A stretch of 64,000 nucleotides of DNA from Nocardioides_C sp963700955 (GTDB taxonomy: Bacteria > Actinomycetota > Actinomycetes > Propionibacteriales > Nocardioidaceae). A program made the position numbers and the translations under genes. The DNA is taken from positions 62,001 through 126,000 of the forward strand of contig CAVOZH010000004.1 in the NCBI GenBank assembly GCA_963700955.1, given 5' to 3'. Below, in pieces: positions 52,872-61,905 of the stretch (its first letter is position 1; every line of letters starts with the position of its first letter). Below the pieces are notes generated by a model. The model had not been told where the DNA came from. It saw only the letters and a list, made by a program, of their open reading frames with translations, and ran no database searches.

Positions 52872-54821
52872 TCAGACCTCGAACTGGCCCGCCTCGAGCC
52901 GCTGCTTGACGTCGGCCAGGAAGCGCGCGGCGTCCGCACCGTCGACCAGGCGGTGGTCGTAGGTGAGGGCGAGGTACATCATGTGCCGCACCGCGATCGT
53001 CTCCCCGAGGTTCGGGTCGTCGATCACCACCGGGCGCTTGACGATCGCGCCCGTGCCCAGGATTGCGACCTGCGGCTGGTTGATGATCGGGGTGTCGAAC
53101 AGAGCACCACGACTGCCGGTGTTGGTGAGCGTGAACGTGCCACCGGCGAGCTCGTCGGGGCCGATCTTGTTGTTGCGGGTCCGGTCGGCGATGTCGGCGA
53201 TCTTGCGGGCCAGACCCGCCACCGACAGGTCACCCGCGTCCTTGATCACCGGGGTCAGCAGACCCTTCTCGGTGTCCACCGCGACCGAGAGGTTCTCGTG
53301 GTCGTAGTAGGTCACCTCGCCCTTCTCGGTGTCGATCGCGGCGTTCAGCGAGGGGTGAGCCTTGAGCGCGTCGATGGCGGCCTTCGCGAGGAACGGCATG
53401 AACGACAGCTTCACGCCCTCGCGCTCGGCGAAGTCGGCCTTGACCGAGTCACGGAGCCGCGCGATCGAGGTGACGTCCACCTCGACCACCGTGGTCAGCT
53501 GCGCCGAGGTCTGGAGCGACTCGACCATCCGCTTGGCGATCACCTTGCGCAGGCGGCTCAGCGGCTCGGTCCTGCCGCGCAGCGGGCTCGGTGCGGAGGT
53601 GGGTACGCCGCCGCCGGACGCGGACGCTGCGGGTGCGGCAGCCGGCTCCGGGGCCTTCTCAGCCGCGGCCTTCTGTGCCTTGGCAGCCTCGAGGACGTCC
53701 TGCTTGCGGATCCGGCCACCGACGCCGGTGCCGTTGACCTGAGACAGGTCGACGCCCTGGTCGGCCGCCATCTTGCGCACCAGAGGCGTGACGTAGGCGG
53801 CCTCGCCGGAGTCCTTCCCGGCGGCCCCACCTGACGGAGCGGCCTGCTCCTGCTTCGGGGCGGGCTGCGCGGCGGGAGGTGCCTCCTGCTGGGCCTGGGC
53901 GCCGGCGTCCCCACGCATCTGGGACTGCTTCTCGGCAGCCGCCTTGTCGCGAGCCTCGGCCTGGGCGGAGTCGTCGGTGGCCGCAGCCTTCTCCTCGGCC
54001 TTCGGCTCAGCAGCGGGCTCCGGCGTCGCCGGGGCCTCCGGCGAGGGCTCGGCAGCAGCCTCGGCCGAGCCGACCAGGGCCAGCTCCGCGCCGACCTCGA
54101 CGGTCTCGTCCTCCTGCACCTTGATCTCGAGGAGCGTGCCCGCGACCGGGGAGGGGATCTCGGTGTCGACCTTGTCGGTCGAGACCTCGAGCAGCGGCTC
54201 GTCGACCGCGACGGAGTCGCCGACCTGCTTCAGCCACCTGGTGACCGTGCCCTCGGTGACCGACTCGCCAAGGGCGGGAAGCGTCACCGGCGTGCCGCCC
54301 CCGCCGGCCTTCGTGCCCTCACGGGAAGCCTGGACCTCAGGCTTGGTGTCGGCGGGGCCGGGCGCGGTCTCCTGGGCCGCACCGGTGGGCTCGGTCTTCG
54401 CCTCCGGCACGGCGCCCTGGGGCTCGGTCTGGCGAGCGACCTCCTCGTCGGAGGGTGCGGCCTCCTCGCCGGGAGCGCCACCGACGCCCTCGCCGGGACC
54501 GGCGTCACCCTCGGCCTGCTCCGCTTCCGCGGACTCCTGCTCCGAGGTGTCCTCGGCTCCGCCCCCGCCGCCGGCGGACTCGCCCTCGTCACCGACCGTG
54601 GCGAGCTCGGCGCCGACCTCGACGGTCTCGTCCTCCTGCACCTTGATCTCGAGGAGCGTGCCCGCGACCGGGGAGGGGATCTCGGTGTCGACCTTGTCGG
54701 TCGAGACCTCGAGCAGCGGCTCGTCGACCTCGACCTGGTCGCCTGGCTGCTTCAGCCAGCGGGTGACGGTGCCTTCGGTGACGGACTCACCGAGGGCGGG
54801 GAGAGTGACTGAGGTCGCCAT
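52872..54821 (-). CDS. sucB: Dihydrolipoamide succinyl/acyltransferase (E2) with two lipoyl domains
   Basis: The 649-residue E2 core of the 2-oxoglutarate (or pyruvate) dehydrogenase. Order: lipoyl domain 1 (residues 1-77, lysine in VSTDKVDTEIPS), Ala/Pro/Glu-rich linker, lipoyl domain 2 (about 180-255, same motif), second linker, peripheral-subunit-binding domain (about 345-382, AYVTPLVRKMAADQGVDLSQ), and catalytic domain ending TYDHRLVDGADAARFL with the active-site His and Asp. The two lipoyl domains share 120 identical bases. AAAGGAG lies 11 bases before the ATG. Downstream of lpd in the same direction. Confidence 0.96.
   Translation of the reverse strand: MATSVTLPALGESVTEGTVTRWLKQPGDQVEVDEPLLEVSTDKVDTEIPSPVAGTLLEIKVQEDETVEVGAELATVGDEGESAGGGGGAEDTSEQESAEAEQAEGDAGPGEGVGGAPGEEAAPSDEEVARQTEPQGAVPEAKTEPTGAAQETAPGPADTKPEVQASREGTKAGGGGTPVTLPALGESVTEGTVTRWLKQVGDSVAVDEPLLEVSTDKVDTEIPSPVAGTLLEIKVQEDETVEVGAELALVGSAEAAAEPSPEAPATPEPAAEPKAEEKAAATDDSAQAEARDKAAAEKQSQMRGDAGAQAQQEAPPAAQPAPKQEQAAPSGGAAGKDSGEAAYVTPLVRKMAADQGVDLSQVNGTGVGGRIRKQDVLEAAKAQKAAAEKAPEPAAAPAASASGGGVPTSAPSPLRGRTEPLSRLRKVIAKRMVESLQTSAQLTTVVEVDVTSIARLRDSVKADFAEREGVKLSFMPFLAKAAIDALKAHPSLNAAIDTEKGEVTYYDHENLSVAVDTEKGLLTPVIKDAGDLSVAGLARKIADIADRTRNNKIGPDELAGGTFTLTNTGSRGALFDTPIINQPQVAILGTGAIVKRPVVIDDPNLGETIAVRHMMYLALTYDHRLVDGADAARFLADVKQRLEAGQFEV
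54088..54207 (-). repeat. 120-bp perfect repeat within sucB (copy 1)
   Basis: Identical to 54610-54729, both inside the lipoyl domains of sucB, including third codon positions. Offset 522 bases, a multiple of three, so recombination between them would keep the frame. Confidence 0.9.
54610..54729 (-). repeat. 120-bp perfect repeat within sucB (copy 2)
   Basis: Second copy of the lipoyl-domain repeat; see 54088-54207. Confidence 0.9.
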
Positions 54822-54904
54822 GCGTTCGTTCGCTCCTTTTGCTGGCTTGGACTGCTGTGCTGCTCGGGTGAGGCGGATCTGCTGCTGAGACTACGAGAGT
54901 GCAC

Positions 54905-56305
54905 TCACGAGTGCGCGTGGAGCGGCTTGCCGGCCAGTGCCAGGTGCGCCTCTCCGAGTGCTTCGTTCTGGGTCGGATGTGCGTGCACGAGCGGGGCCAC
55001 GTCCTCGGCGTACCCCTCCCAGTTGTAAATAAGCTGAGCCTCGCCGACGAGCTCGCCGACGCGGGCCCCGACCATGTGTACGCCGACGACCGGCCCGTCC
55101 TTGCGACGGACCAGCTTGACGAAGCCCTGGGTCTTGAGGATCTGGCTCTTGCCGTTGCCGCCGAGGTCGTAGCTGAGGGACTCGACCTGGTCGGCTCCGT
55201 ACTTCTCCTGCGCCGCGGACTCGTTGAGGCCGACCGACGCGACCTCGGGGTCGCAGTAGGTGACGCGCGGGATGCCGGCCTCGTCGATGGGGGCGGGGGA
55301 GAGCCCGGCGATCTCCTCGGCGACGAACACGCCCTGCTGGAAGCCGCGGTGGGCGAGCTGGAGGCCCGGAACGATGTCGCCGACGGCGTACACGTTCTCG
55401 ACGTTGGTGCGGCAGCGCTCGTCGGCGAGGACGAAGCCGCGCTCCATGGCGATGCCCTGCTCGTCGTACCCGAGCCCCTCGGTCCGAGGGCCGCGGCCGA
55501 CGGCGACGAGCAGGATCTCGGCCTCGATCGTCTCGCCGCCCTCGACGGTCACGCGGACACCGTTCTCGGTGCGCTCCACGGACTTGAACGGGGTGCCGAC
55601 CTTGAAGCCGATCTTGCGCTTGCGGAAGGCCCGCTCGAGCGCCTTCGAGACCGCCTCGTCCTCCGCGGCGACGAGCCGGGGGAGCGCCTCGAGGATCGTG
55701 ACGTCGGCGCCGAAGGACTTCCAGACCGACGCGAACTCGCAGCCGATCACCCCGCCGCCGAGTACCACGGCCGAGGCAGGGACCCGGTCGAGTGCCAGGG
55801 CGTGCTCGGAGGTCATCACCCGCTCGCCGTCGACCTCGAGGCCGGGCAACGTCTTGGAGAAGGAGCCGGAGGCGAGTACGACGGACCGCCCGACGAGCCT
55901 GCGACCCTCGACCTCGACCGTGTCGGGCGCGACCAGCCGGCCCTCGCCTTCGACGACCGTGATGCCCCGTCCCTTGATCAGGCCGGTGAGGCCCTTGAAG
56001 AGCCGGGAGACGACGCCGTCCTTGTACTTGTTGACCCCGGCCATGTCGATGCCCTCGAGCGTGGCGTTCACGCCGAACTGCTCGGACTCACGGGTGGAGT
56101 CGGCGACCTCGGCGGCATGGAGCAGCGCCTTGGTGGGGATGCAGCCGACGTGGAGGCAGGTGCCGCCGATCCGGTCCTTCTCGACCAGCGCCACGGAGAG
56201 GCCGAGCTGGGCTGCTCGCAACGCACACGCGTAGCCGCCGCTACCCGCTCCGAGGATCACTACGTCGAAGTTGTCTTCGGCCCCGCTCTGGTTCGCGTCC
56301 GCCAC
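54905..56305 (-). CDS. lpd: Dihydrolipoyl dehydrogenase (E3)
   Basis: The 466-residue flavoenzyme reoxidises dihydrolipoamide with NAD+. Seen: FAD loop VVILGAGSGGYACALRA, redox pair C50/C55 (GGTCLHVGC), NAD loop VVLGGGVIGCEFASVW, and the C-terminal catalytic His-Glu in VHAHPTQNEALGEA. GTG at 56305 with GGAGG five bases upstream. Serves the 2-oxoglutarate complex (sucB follows, 83 bases) and probably also the glycine cleavage system (gcvT at 58.4 kb). Confidence 0.97.
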   Translation of the reverse strand: MADANQSGAEDNFDVVILGAGSGGYACALRAAQLGLSVALVEKDRIGGTCLHVGCIPTKALLHAAEVADSTRESEQFGVNATLEGIDMAGVNKYKDGVVSRLFKGLTGLIKGRGITVVEGEGRLVAPDTVEVEGRRLVGRSVVLASGSFSKTLPGLEVDGERVMTSEHALALDRVPASAVVLGGGVIGCEFASVWKSFGADVTILEALPRLVAAEDEAVSKALERAFRKRKIGFKVGTPFKSVERTENGVRVTVEGGETIEAEILLVAVGRGPRTEGLGYDEQGIAMERGFVLADERCRTNVENVYAVGDIVPGLQLAHRGFQQGVFVAEEIAGLSPAPIDEAGIPRVTYCDPEVASVGLNESAAQEKYGADQVESLSYDLGGNGKSQILKTQGFVKLVRRKDGPVVGVHMVGARVGELVGEAQLIYNWEGYAEDVAPLVHAHPTQNEALGEAHLALAGKPLHAHS

Positions 56306-56483
56306 CTGCTCCTCCGGTCTGTTCAGATGTGAGGGGTCGCCCTTCGCGCCCATCTTTCCACCATTGGTCACCATGTCCACATCGGCCCTCGACGGGGCGT
56401 CGGGAGCCATAGCCGCCGTTCCGGCGTGATGCTCCGTAGCCCGGTTGCCGGGAAATCTCAGGACCGTAAGCCACACTTGAAGA

Positions 56484-56840
56484 ATGGGTTTGATGGATCG
56501 CTTCAGGCGGCGTGGACGAGGCAGCCGCCTGCGAAGGCCCGGCGGCAAGGGGCCGACCACCGTGAGGGCCTCCGACAGCGCCGACGAGAAGCACCTCGAG
56601 GAGTTCGCACGGACCCGTCGCGGCGTCGAGGGGTTCGTCGAGCCCCGCACCGCTGTCTCCGACGTCACGATGATCCTCGTCGCCCATGACGGCGAGTGGA
56701 CGCGACGCCGTGTGCCGTCGGTCGACTGGGCACACCGCTTCGCCAACCGGCTGGGCGTGCCCTCCTACGACGCCGCGGTCGTCGGCTACCCCGAGCGCAT
56801 GCGGGAGTACAACCGGCGCAGGAAGGCCGCGGGCAGCTGA
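56484..56840 (+). CDS. Conserved actinobacterial protein, unknown function
   Basis: The 118-residue protein has a very basic N-terminus (MGLMDRFRRRGRGSRLRR), a linker, then a compact domain (EFARTRRGVEGFVEPRT, VTMILVAHDGEWTRRRV, FANRLGVPSYDAAVVGYPERM). Proteins of this type sit between lpd and pepA in many actinobacteria. They bear no catalytic motif I recognise. The upstream 178 bases separate it from lpd on the other strand and should hold both promoters. Confidence 0.85.
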   Translation: MGLMDRFRRRGRGSRLRRPGGKGPTTVRASDSADEKHLEEFARTRRGVEGFVEPRTAVSDVTMILVAHDGEWTRRRVPSVDWAHRFANRLGVPSYDAAVVGYPERMREYNRRRKAAGS

Positions 56841-56845
56841 GCGCC

Positions 56846-58345
56846 TCAGCGCCGTGACAGGCGGTCGGCGAGCTCGACGAGGGTCGCGACCGACATGCCC
56901 GTTCCCCCTGGAGTGACGTAGCCGTAGGCGGCCTTCTCGTTGAAGGCGGGACCGGCGATGTCGAGGTGCGCCCAAGCGTTGTCCCCGACGAACTCGCGCA
57001 GGAACGCCGCGGCGTAGAGAGTCCCGCCCCAGCGTTCGGTGTTGTGCTGGGCGAGGTCGGCGACCTTGGTGTTGCTCCGCACCTTCTCGCCCATCTCCTC
57101 GGGGATGGGCAGTGGCCAGAACGCCTCGCCGACGCGGTCGCCGGAGTCCTTCACGTTCGCGACCAGCTCGTCGTCGTTGCCGAGCACGCCCGCGACGCGG
57201 TCGCCGAGCGCGACCACGCAGGCGCCGGTGAGGGTGGCCACGTCGACGATCACGTCGGGCTTGTCCTCGGTCGCCTTCACGAGCGCGTCGGCGAGGACGA
57301 GGCGCCCCTCGGCGTCGGTGTTGAGCACCTCGACGGTCTTGCCGCCGTAGATGGTCACGACGTCGCCGGGCCGGATCGAGCTGCCGGACACCATGTTCTC
57401 GGCCATGGGGGCGTAGGTCGTGACCGCGATCGGCAGGTCGAGCTCGGCGATCGCGAACGTCGCCGCGACGACGGAGGCTGCACCGGCCATGTCGCACTTC
57501 ATGGTCATCATCGACGCGGCCGGCTTGAGGCTCAGTCCGCCCGAGTCGTAGGTGATTCCCTTGCCGACGAGGGCGAGGTGCGCCTTGGCGCCGCGTGGCT
57601 TGTAGGTCAGCTGCACGAGCCGCGGCGGGTTGGCCGATCCCTGCCCGACGCCGATGATGCCGCCGCAGCCGTCGGCCTCCAGCGCCTTCTCGTCCATGAC
57701 CTTCACGGTGACCTTGGTGGCCTTGCGGTCCCTCTTGGTCGCGGTGACCGCGTCGGCGAACCTCTCGGGGGTGAAGTCACCAGGCGGCGTGTTCACCCAG
57801 TCGCGGGTGAGCCGGGTTGCGGCGGCGACGACCTGAGACGTCTCGAACGCCGTGGTCGCCTCCTTCTGCTTGGCCACGTCGCTGAGGACGACGACCTCGC
57901 CGGCCGGGTCCTTGGCGGGGGAGGTCTTGAAGGCGGTGAAGGCGTACGACCCGAGCTGGTAGCCGTCGACCACGGCGCGCACGTGGTCGGCGTCGCCGGC
58001 GGGGAGCGCGAGGGCCACGGTCGCGGCGTTGGACACCGCGCGTGCCGCGGCGCCCGCTGCGCGGCGTACTCCCTCGGTGGTGAGCTTCGAGGCTTCGCCG
58101 AGCCCGACCAGGATCAGCAGCGGCGACTTCAACGTGCCCGCTGTCGGGATCTTCGCGACCTCGCCCGGCTTGCCGTTGAAGCCGAGCGTGGACAGCAACG
58201 GCTGGAGCTTGCGACCGTACGCCGAGCCGACGCCCTCCCCACCGGGAGCCATCGCCAGACCCTTCTCGGTCCTGACCACCCCGGCCACGACCACGTCGGC
58301 CTTGGTCTTGTCGGCTGCGCCCTTGCGGAGGCTGTACGTCGTCAC
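56846..58345 (-). CDS. pepA: Leucyl aminopeptidase (M17)
   Basis: The 499-residue hexameric metallopeptidase removes N-terminal residues and recycles peptides; in E. coli the homologue also binds DNA. Metal and catalytic motifs: GKGITYDSGGLSLKP (Lys and Asp), CDMAGAASV, and NTDAEGRLVLADAL. GTG at 58345, ten bases after GGGAG. Ends five bases before the stop of the convergent gene. Confidence 0.96.
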   Translation of the reverse strand: MTTYSLRKGAADKTKADVVVAGVVRTEKGLAMAPGGEGVGSAYGRKLQPLLSTLGFNGKPGEVAKIPTAGTLKSPLLILVGLGEASKLTTEGVRRAAGAAARAVSNAATVALALPAGDADHVRAVVDGYQLGSYAFTAFKTSPAKDPAGEVVVLSDVAKQKEATTAFETSQVVAAATRLTRDWVNTPPGDFTPERFADAVTATKRDRKATKVTVKVMDEKALEADGCGGIIGVGQGSANPPRLVQLTYKPRGAKAHLALVGKGITYDSGGLSLKPAASMMTMKCDMAGAASVVAATFAIAELDLPIAVTTYAPMAENMVSGSSIRPGDVVTIYGGKTVEVLNTDAEGRLVLADALVKATEDKPDVIVDVATLTGACVVALGDRVAGVLGNDDELVANVKDSGDRVGEAFWPLPIPEEMGEKVRSNTKVADLAQHNTERWGGTLYAAAFLREFVGDNAWAHLDIAGPAFNEKAAYGYVTPGGTGMSVATLVELADRLSRR

Positions 58346-58423
58346 GTCTGTTCGACTCCCTCGTCGTGTCGTCTCGCTGCTCCCGGGAATGCTAGCCCGC
58401 AGCCGGGTATGGACCTACTGCGA

Positions 58424-58429
58424 TAGGTT
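58424..58429 (+). promoter_or_regulatory. -10 element of a leaderless gcvT promoter
   Basis: TAGGTT, 6 bases, then ATG at 58436; no ribosome site. No glycine riboswitch is visible in the 90 bases between pepA and gcvT. Confidence 0.45.
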
Positions 58430-58435
58430 CCCCGC

Positions 58436-59560
58436 ATGCGACCGATGGAGCACCCCCAAGGCACGCCGCCACGCCGACCGACGTTGTACGACAGGCATGT
58501 TGCGCTGGGCGCGAAGTTCGCCGAGTTCGGCGGCTGGGAGATGCCGCTCGAGTACGCCGGCGTCGTGAAGGAGCACACCGCGGTCCGCGAGGCCGTGGGT
58601 GTCTTCGACGTCAGCCACCTGGGCAAGGTCGTGGTGCGTGGCCCCGGCGCGGCCGACTACGTCAACTCGTGCCTCACCAACGATCTGCGCAGGATCGAGC
58701 CGGGCAAGGCGCAGTACACCCTGTGCTGCGACCCCGAGACAGGTGGCATCGTCGACGACCTGATCGCCTACCTGCACAGCGACGAACGGGTCTTCCTGGT
58801 GCCCAACGCGTCGAACACCGCTGAGGTGGTCCGGATGCTCGGCGCCGACGCTCCCGAGGGGCTCGTCATCGACGACCAGCACGAGACCCACTCGATCCTG
58901 GCCGTGCAGGGCCCGAAGTCCGACGAGGTGCTGGAAGGTATCGGCTTCCCGACGGGGCATGAGTACATGTCGTTCGCCGAGGCGGAGTTCGACGGCACCC
59001 CGGTCGTGGTCTGCCGCACGGGGTACACCGGGGAGCGCGGCTACGAGCTCGTCGTGCCAGACGAGGTGGTCGGCCCGCTGTGGGACGCACTGTTCGCGGC
59101 AGGGGAGGCCTACGGCATCACGCCTTGTGGCCTCGGCGCCCGGGACACGCTGCGCACCGAGATGGGCTACCCGCTGCACGGGCAGGACATCACCCGGGAG
59201 GTCACCCCGAACCAGGCACGTCTCGGCTGGGCCGTGGGCTGGAAGAAGGACTCCTTCTGGGGCCGCTCCCCGCTGGTCGCCGAGCGGGAGACCGGTCCCA
59301 AGCGTGTGCTGCGTGGCCTCGTCGCGAACGGCCGGGGCATCCCGCGCCCCGGGATGCGTGTCCTGCTCGTCGCCGACGTGCCGATCGGGGAGGTCACCTC
59401 CGGGACCTTCTCGCCGACCCTGAAGAAGGGCATCGGCATGGCGCTCATCGCCTCCCAGGTCACCGAGGGCGCCGAGGTGTCGGTCGACGTACGCGGCCGC
59501 CGCGAGATCTTCACGGTCACGAAGCCGCCCTTCGTCACCGCCGGCGTCCGCGAGGCCTGA
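58436..59560 (+). CDS. gcvT: Aminomethyltransferase (glycine cleavage T protein)
   Basis: The 374-residue protein takes the aminomethyl group from lipoylated GcvH and hands it to tetrahydrofolate. Seen: LYDRHVALGAKFAEFGGWEMP, VFDVSHLGKV, NASNTAEV (folate-site region), CRTGYTGERGYEL and LGARDTLRTEMGYPLHG. gcvP and gcvH are not in the window. Ends convergent with cobS after a GC-rich 81-base gap. Confidence 0.97.
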   Translation: MRPMEHPQGTPPRRPTLYDRHVALGAKFAEFGGWEMPLEYAGVVKEHTAVREAVGVFDVSHLGKVVVRGPGAADYVNSCLTNDLRRIEPGKAQYTLCCDPETGGIVDDLIAYLHSDERVFLVPNASNTAEVVRMLGADAPEGLVIDDQHETHSILAVQGPKSDEVLEGIGFPTGHEYMSFAEAEFDGTPVVVCRTGYTGERGYELVVPDEVVGPLWDALFAAGEAYGITPCGLGARDTLRTEMGYPLHGQDITREVTPNQARLGWAVGWKKDSFWGRSPLVAERETGPKRVLRGLVANGRGIPRPGMRVLLVADVPIGEVTSGTFSPTLKKGIGMALIASQVTEGAEVSVDVRGRREIFTVTKPPFVTAGVREA

Positions 59561-59641
59561 GCCCCGGCGGGCCGCCGGGCCGCCGGAAGATGCGTGAGCG
59601 AGCCGTCGTCGGAGGCGGCCCTCGAGCGTCTGGCTCGGGAA

Positions 59642-60508
59642 CTACCGAGCGGCGATGGTGAGTACGACGAGCACGGAGGTGAACGTGACCTCGACGGCCG
59701 CGCCGAGCACGTCGCCGGTGACGCCACCGAGCCTCCGCACGGCACGGCGCGTCACGACCCCGGCGACCGCGAGGCCCACGAGCGCGACGAACGCCGCCCG
59801 AGCGACGACCCCACCGCTCAGCGCGTCCTGGCCGAGCGCGAGCAGCGACAGTGCCACGAGCACGCCGATCCCGAGCAACGAGGCCAGCGCGAGCTGACCT
59901 CGCCCCACGGTGCCCGCGACCACGTGACCCAGGCCGTCCGCGCGAGCCGGAGGCACGCCGCGGGAGCAGACCAGCGCAAGCGCCAGGCGACTGACCACCA
60001 GCGCGAGGAAGAGGGCCGGCAGTCCGAGGCCCCCGGCGACCAGCACCCCCAGCGCGAGCACCTGGAGCAGGAGCGTCAGCACCAGCGTCACCACGCCGAA
60101 GGGCCCGACGTCGCCGCGGCGCATGATCTCGAGGGCCTCGGCAGGCGGCCTGCCCGAGCCGAGGCCGTCGGCGGTGTCGGCGAGCCCGTCGAGGTGCATG
60201 GCGCGTGTGAGCACGGCGAGAAGGCCCACGACGAGGGCGGCGGCCAGGAACGGATGGAGCTGCAGGTCGTGGGCCCGGTTCCCGAGGACGTCAGGCAGCA
60301 GCTGCGGTCGTCCCGGCGGGCCCCATCCGAGCAGCCACAGGAAGCCTCCGGCCACCACGGCGAGCAGCGCTCCGACGAGCGGTGCGAGGACCATCGCCCA
60401 TGAGCCGACGTGACGGTCGACCTTGCCCGGCGGCTTCGTCGGCACGGTCGTCAGGGTCCCCACGGCCAGACGCAGAGCGTCCGTCAGGGTGGACGAGGTG
60501 GACCTCAC
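59642..60508 (-). CDS. cobS: Adenosylcobinamide-GDP ribazoletransferase (cobalamin synthase)
   Basis: The 288-residue membrane enzyme joins adenosylcobinamide-GDP to alpha-ribazole, the last core step of B12 assembly. Seen: LTTVP near the start, the acidic motif AMHLDGLADTADGLGSGRP and MRRGDVGPFGV, and seven hydrophobic helices. Start GTG overlaps the stop of the cobU fusion (GTGA). Last gene of the operon. Confidence 0.95.
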   Translation of the reverse strand: MRSTSSTLTDALRLAVGTLTTVPTKPPGKVDRHVGSWAMVLAPLVGALLAVVAGGFLWLLGWGPPGRPQLLPDVLGNRAHDLQLHPFLAAALVVGLLAVLTRAMHLDGLADTADGLGSGRPPAEALEIMRRGDVGPFGVVTLVLTLLLQVLALGVLVAGGLGLPALFLALVVSRLALALVCSRGVPPARADGLGHVVAGTVGRGQLALASLLGIGVLVALSLLALGQDALSGGVVARAAFVALVGLAVAGVVTRRAVRRLGGVTGDVLGAAVEVTFTSVLVVLTIAAR

Positions 60509-61905
60509 AGGTCGACGACCCGGCCGGCGACGCACCAGCGCACGTCCTCGGTCTCCGCGGCGATCCGGGCGTTGAGCCGTCCCATCAGGTCCCGGAACCG
60601 CCTTCCCGAGGCGGTGTCGGGCACCACGCCCTGGCCGACCTCGTTCGTGACGGCGACGACCCGACGCGCCGTTGCGCGCCATGCGGTGACGAGCTCGTCG
60701 ACCTCGGCAGCGACCGCCTTCTCGGCCCACGTGGCCCACACGTGGTCGTCCCAGGCGTCGTGGCGGTCCATCACCCGGGTCAGCCAGAGGGTGAGGCAGT
60801 CGACCAGCAACGGCTCGCCTTCGGTGGTCAGCAGACCCGCCAGGTCGAGGGTCTCCTCGGTGTGCCAGTGGAGGGGGCGGTCCGCCTGATGCCGGCGCAC
60901 GCGCTCGTCCCACTCGTCGTCCCTGCCCGGGGGGTAGGAGGTCGCCACGTAGGTGACCTCCGGCTCGGCCGCGAGGATGCGCTCGGCCTCACGAGACTTG
61001 CCCGACCGCGCGCCACCGATCACGAGGGTTCGCGTCGGAACGGCGGACCGGCGATGTTCCGGACCCGCGGCAACCAGCTCTGCCGGGACGGCCGTCTCCG
61101 TGGCAGAGGCCTCGAGGCCCGCCGCCAGATGCGTGCCGTCGTCCACGACGCGAGCCCCCCACGCGGCGAGCCGACGCGACAGCTCCCGCCGGGGCGGGTT
61201 GTGGTGCGAGAGGTGTACGGCGACCACGTCGGTGTCGCGGGTGACCGCGCCCACCTCGCGCAGCCGGCGTACCTGCTCGGCGAACGTCGCGAGGTGGAGG
61301 TGGTCGGTGTGGTGCTCGACGAGGTCGCCGAAGGTCTCCTCCAGGAGCACGACGTCGAACGCCGCTCCCCGAACCGCCTCCACGGTGGCCTCGGGCAGTG
61401 GCCCGGTGTCCGTGGCGTAGAGCAGCCGGCCGCCGGGGGCGGCGACGTCGTACAGCACCGACGTGCCGGGCTCGCCGTGACGGGCCGCGAGCACCCGCAC
61501 GTCGTACTCCCCGAGGCGCAGCGTGTCGCCGGCCGCGACAGCAGTGAAGCGGACGGGAGAGTCCGGGGCGACCCACATCCGGCAGGCCGCGATGACGTCC
61601 GGCGGGGCGACGACGTCGAGCGGCCCGTCGGCCACCCACGAACGGAACAGCAGGAAGCCGGGGGAGTAGTGGTCGGGGTGCTGGTGGGTGATGAGCACGT
61701 GCCGAAGCCCGCTGAGGTCGGCTCCGAGCCGCTCGGCTGCCCGCGGTGTCTCGGGCCCGCAGTCGAGCAGCACCTGCCCGTCGACGAGCACGGACGTCTG
61801 GCCGCGCACACGCCCCTCGGCACGCTCGCTCGCGCACGACGCGCAGGTGCAGAACGGGTTGGGCCAGCCGTCCGCCGATCCGGTGCCGAGGGTGAGGAGG
61901 TCCAT
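60505..61905 (-). CDS. cobU: PhnP-like metallo-beta-lactamase domain fused to CobU
   Basis: A 466-residue fusion. Residues 1-270 are an MBL-fold phosphoesterase with H74-Q-H76-P-D78-H79 (THQHPDH) and the N-terminal Cys cluster C19/C21/C24 of PhnP-type proteins. Residues about 290-466 are CobU: P-loop GGARSGKS (297-304), later HWHTEET and DCLTLWLT. CobU phosphorylates adenosylcobinamide and adds GMP. The MBL half may open a cyclic phosphate or a nucleotide-loop diester during salvage (inference). ATG 61905 shares one base with the upstream stop; GTG 61908 is the alternative. Confidence 0.92.
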   Translation of the reverse strand: MDLLTLGTGSADGWPNPFCTCASCASERAEGRVRGQTSVLVDGQVLLDCGPETPRAAERLGADLSGLRHVLITHQHPDHYSPGFLLFRSWVADGPLDVVAPPDVIAACRMWVAPDSPVRFTAVAAGDTLRLGEYDVRVLAARHGEPGTSVLYDVAAPGGRLLYATDTGPLPEATVEAVRGAAFDVVLLEETFGDLVEHHTDHLHLATFAEQVRRLREVGAVTRDTDVVAVHLSHHNPPRRELSRRLAAWGARVVDDGTHLAAGLEASATETAVPAELVAAGPEHRRSAVPTRTLVIGGARSGKSREAERILAAEPEVTYVATSYPPGRDDEWDERVRRHQADRPLHWHTEETLDLAGLLTTEGEPLLVDCLTLWLTRVMDRHDAWDDHVWATWAEKAVAAEVDELVTAWRATARRVVAVTNEVGQGVVPDTASGRRFRDLMGRLNARIAAETEDVRWCVAGRVVDL

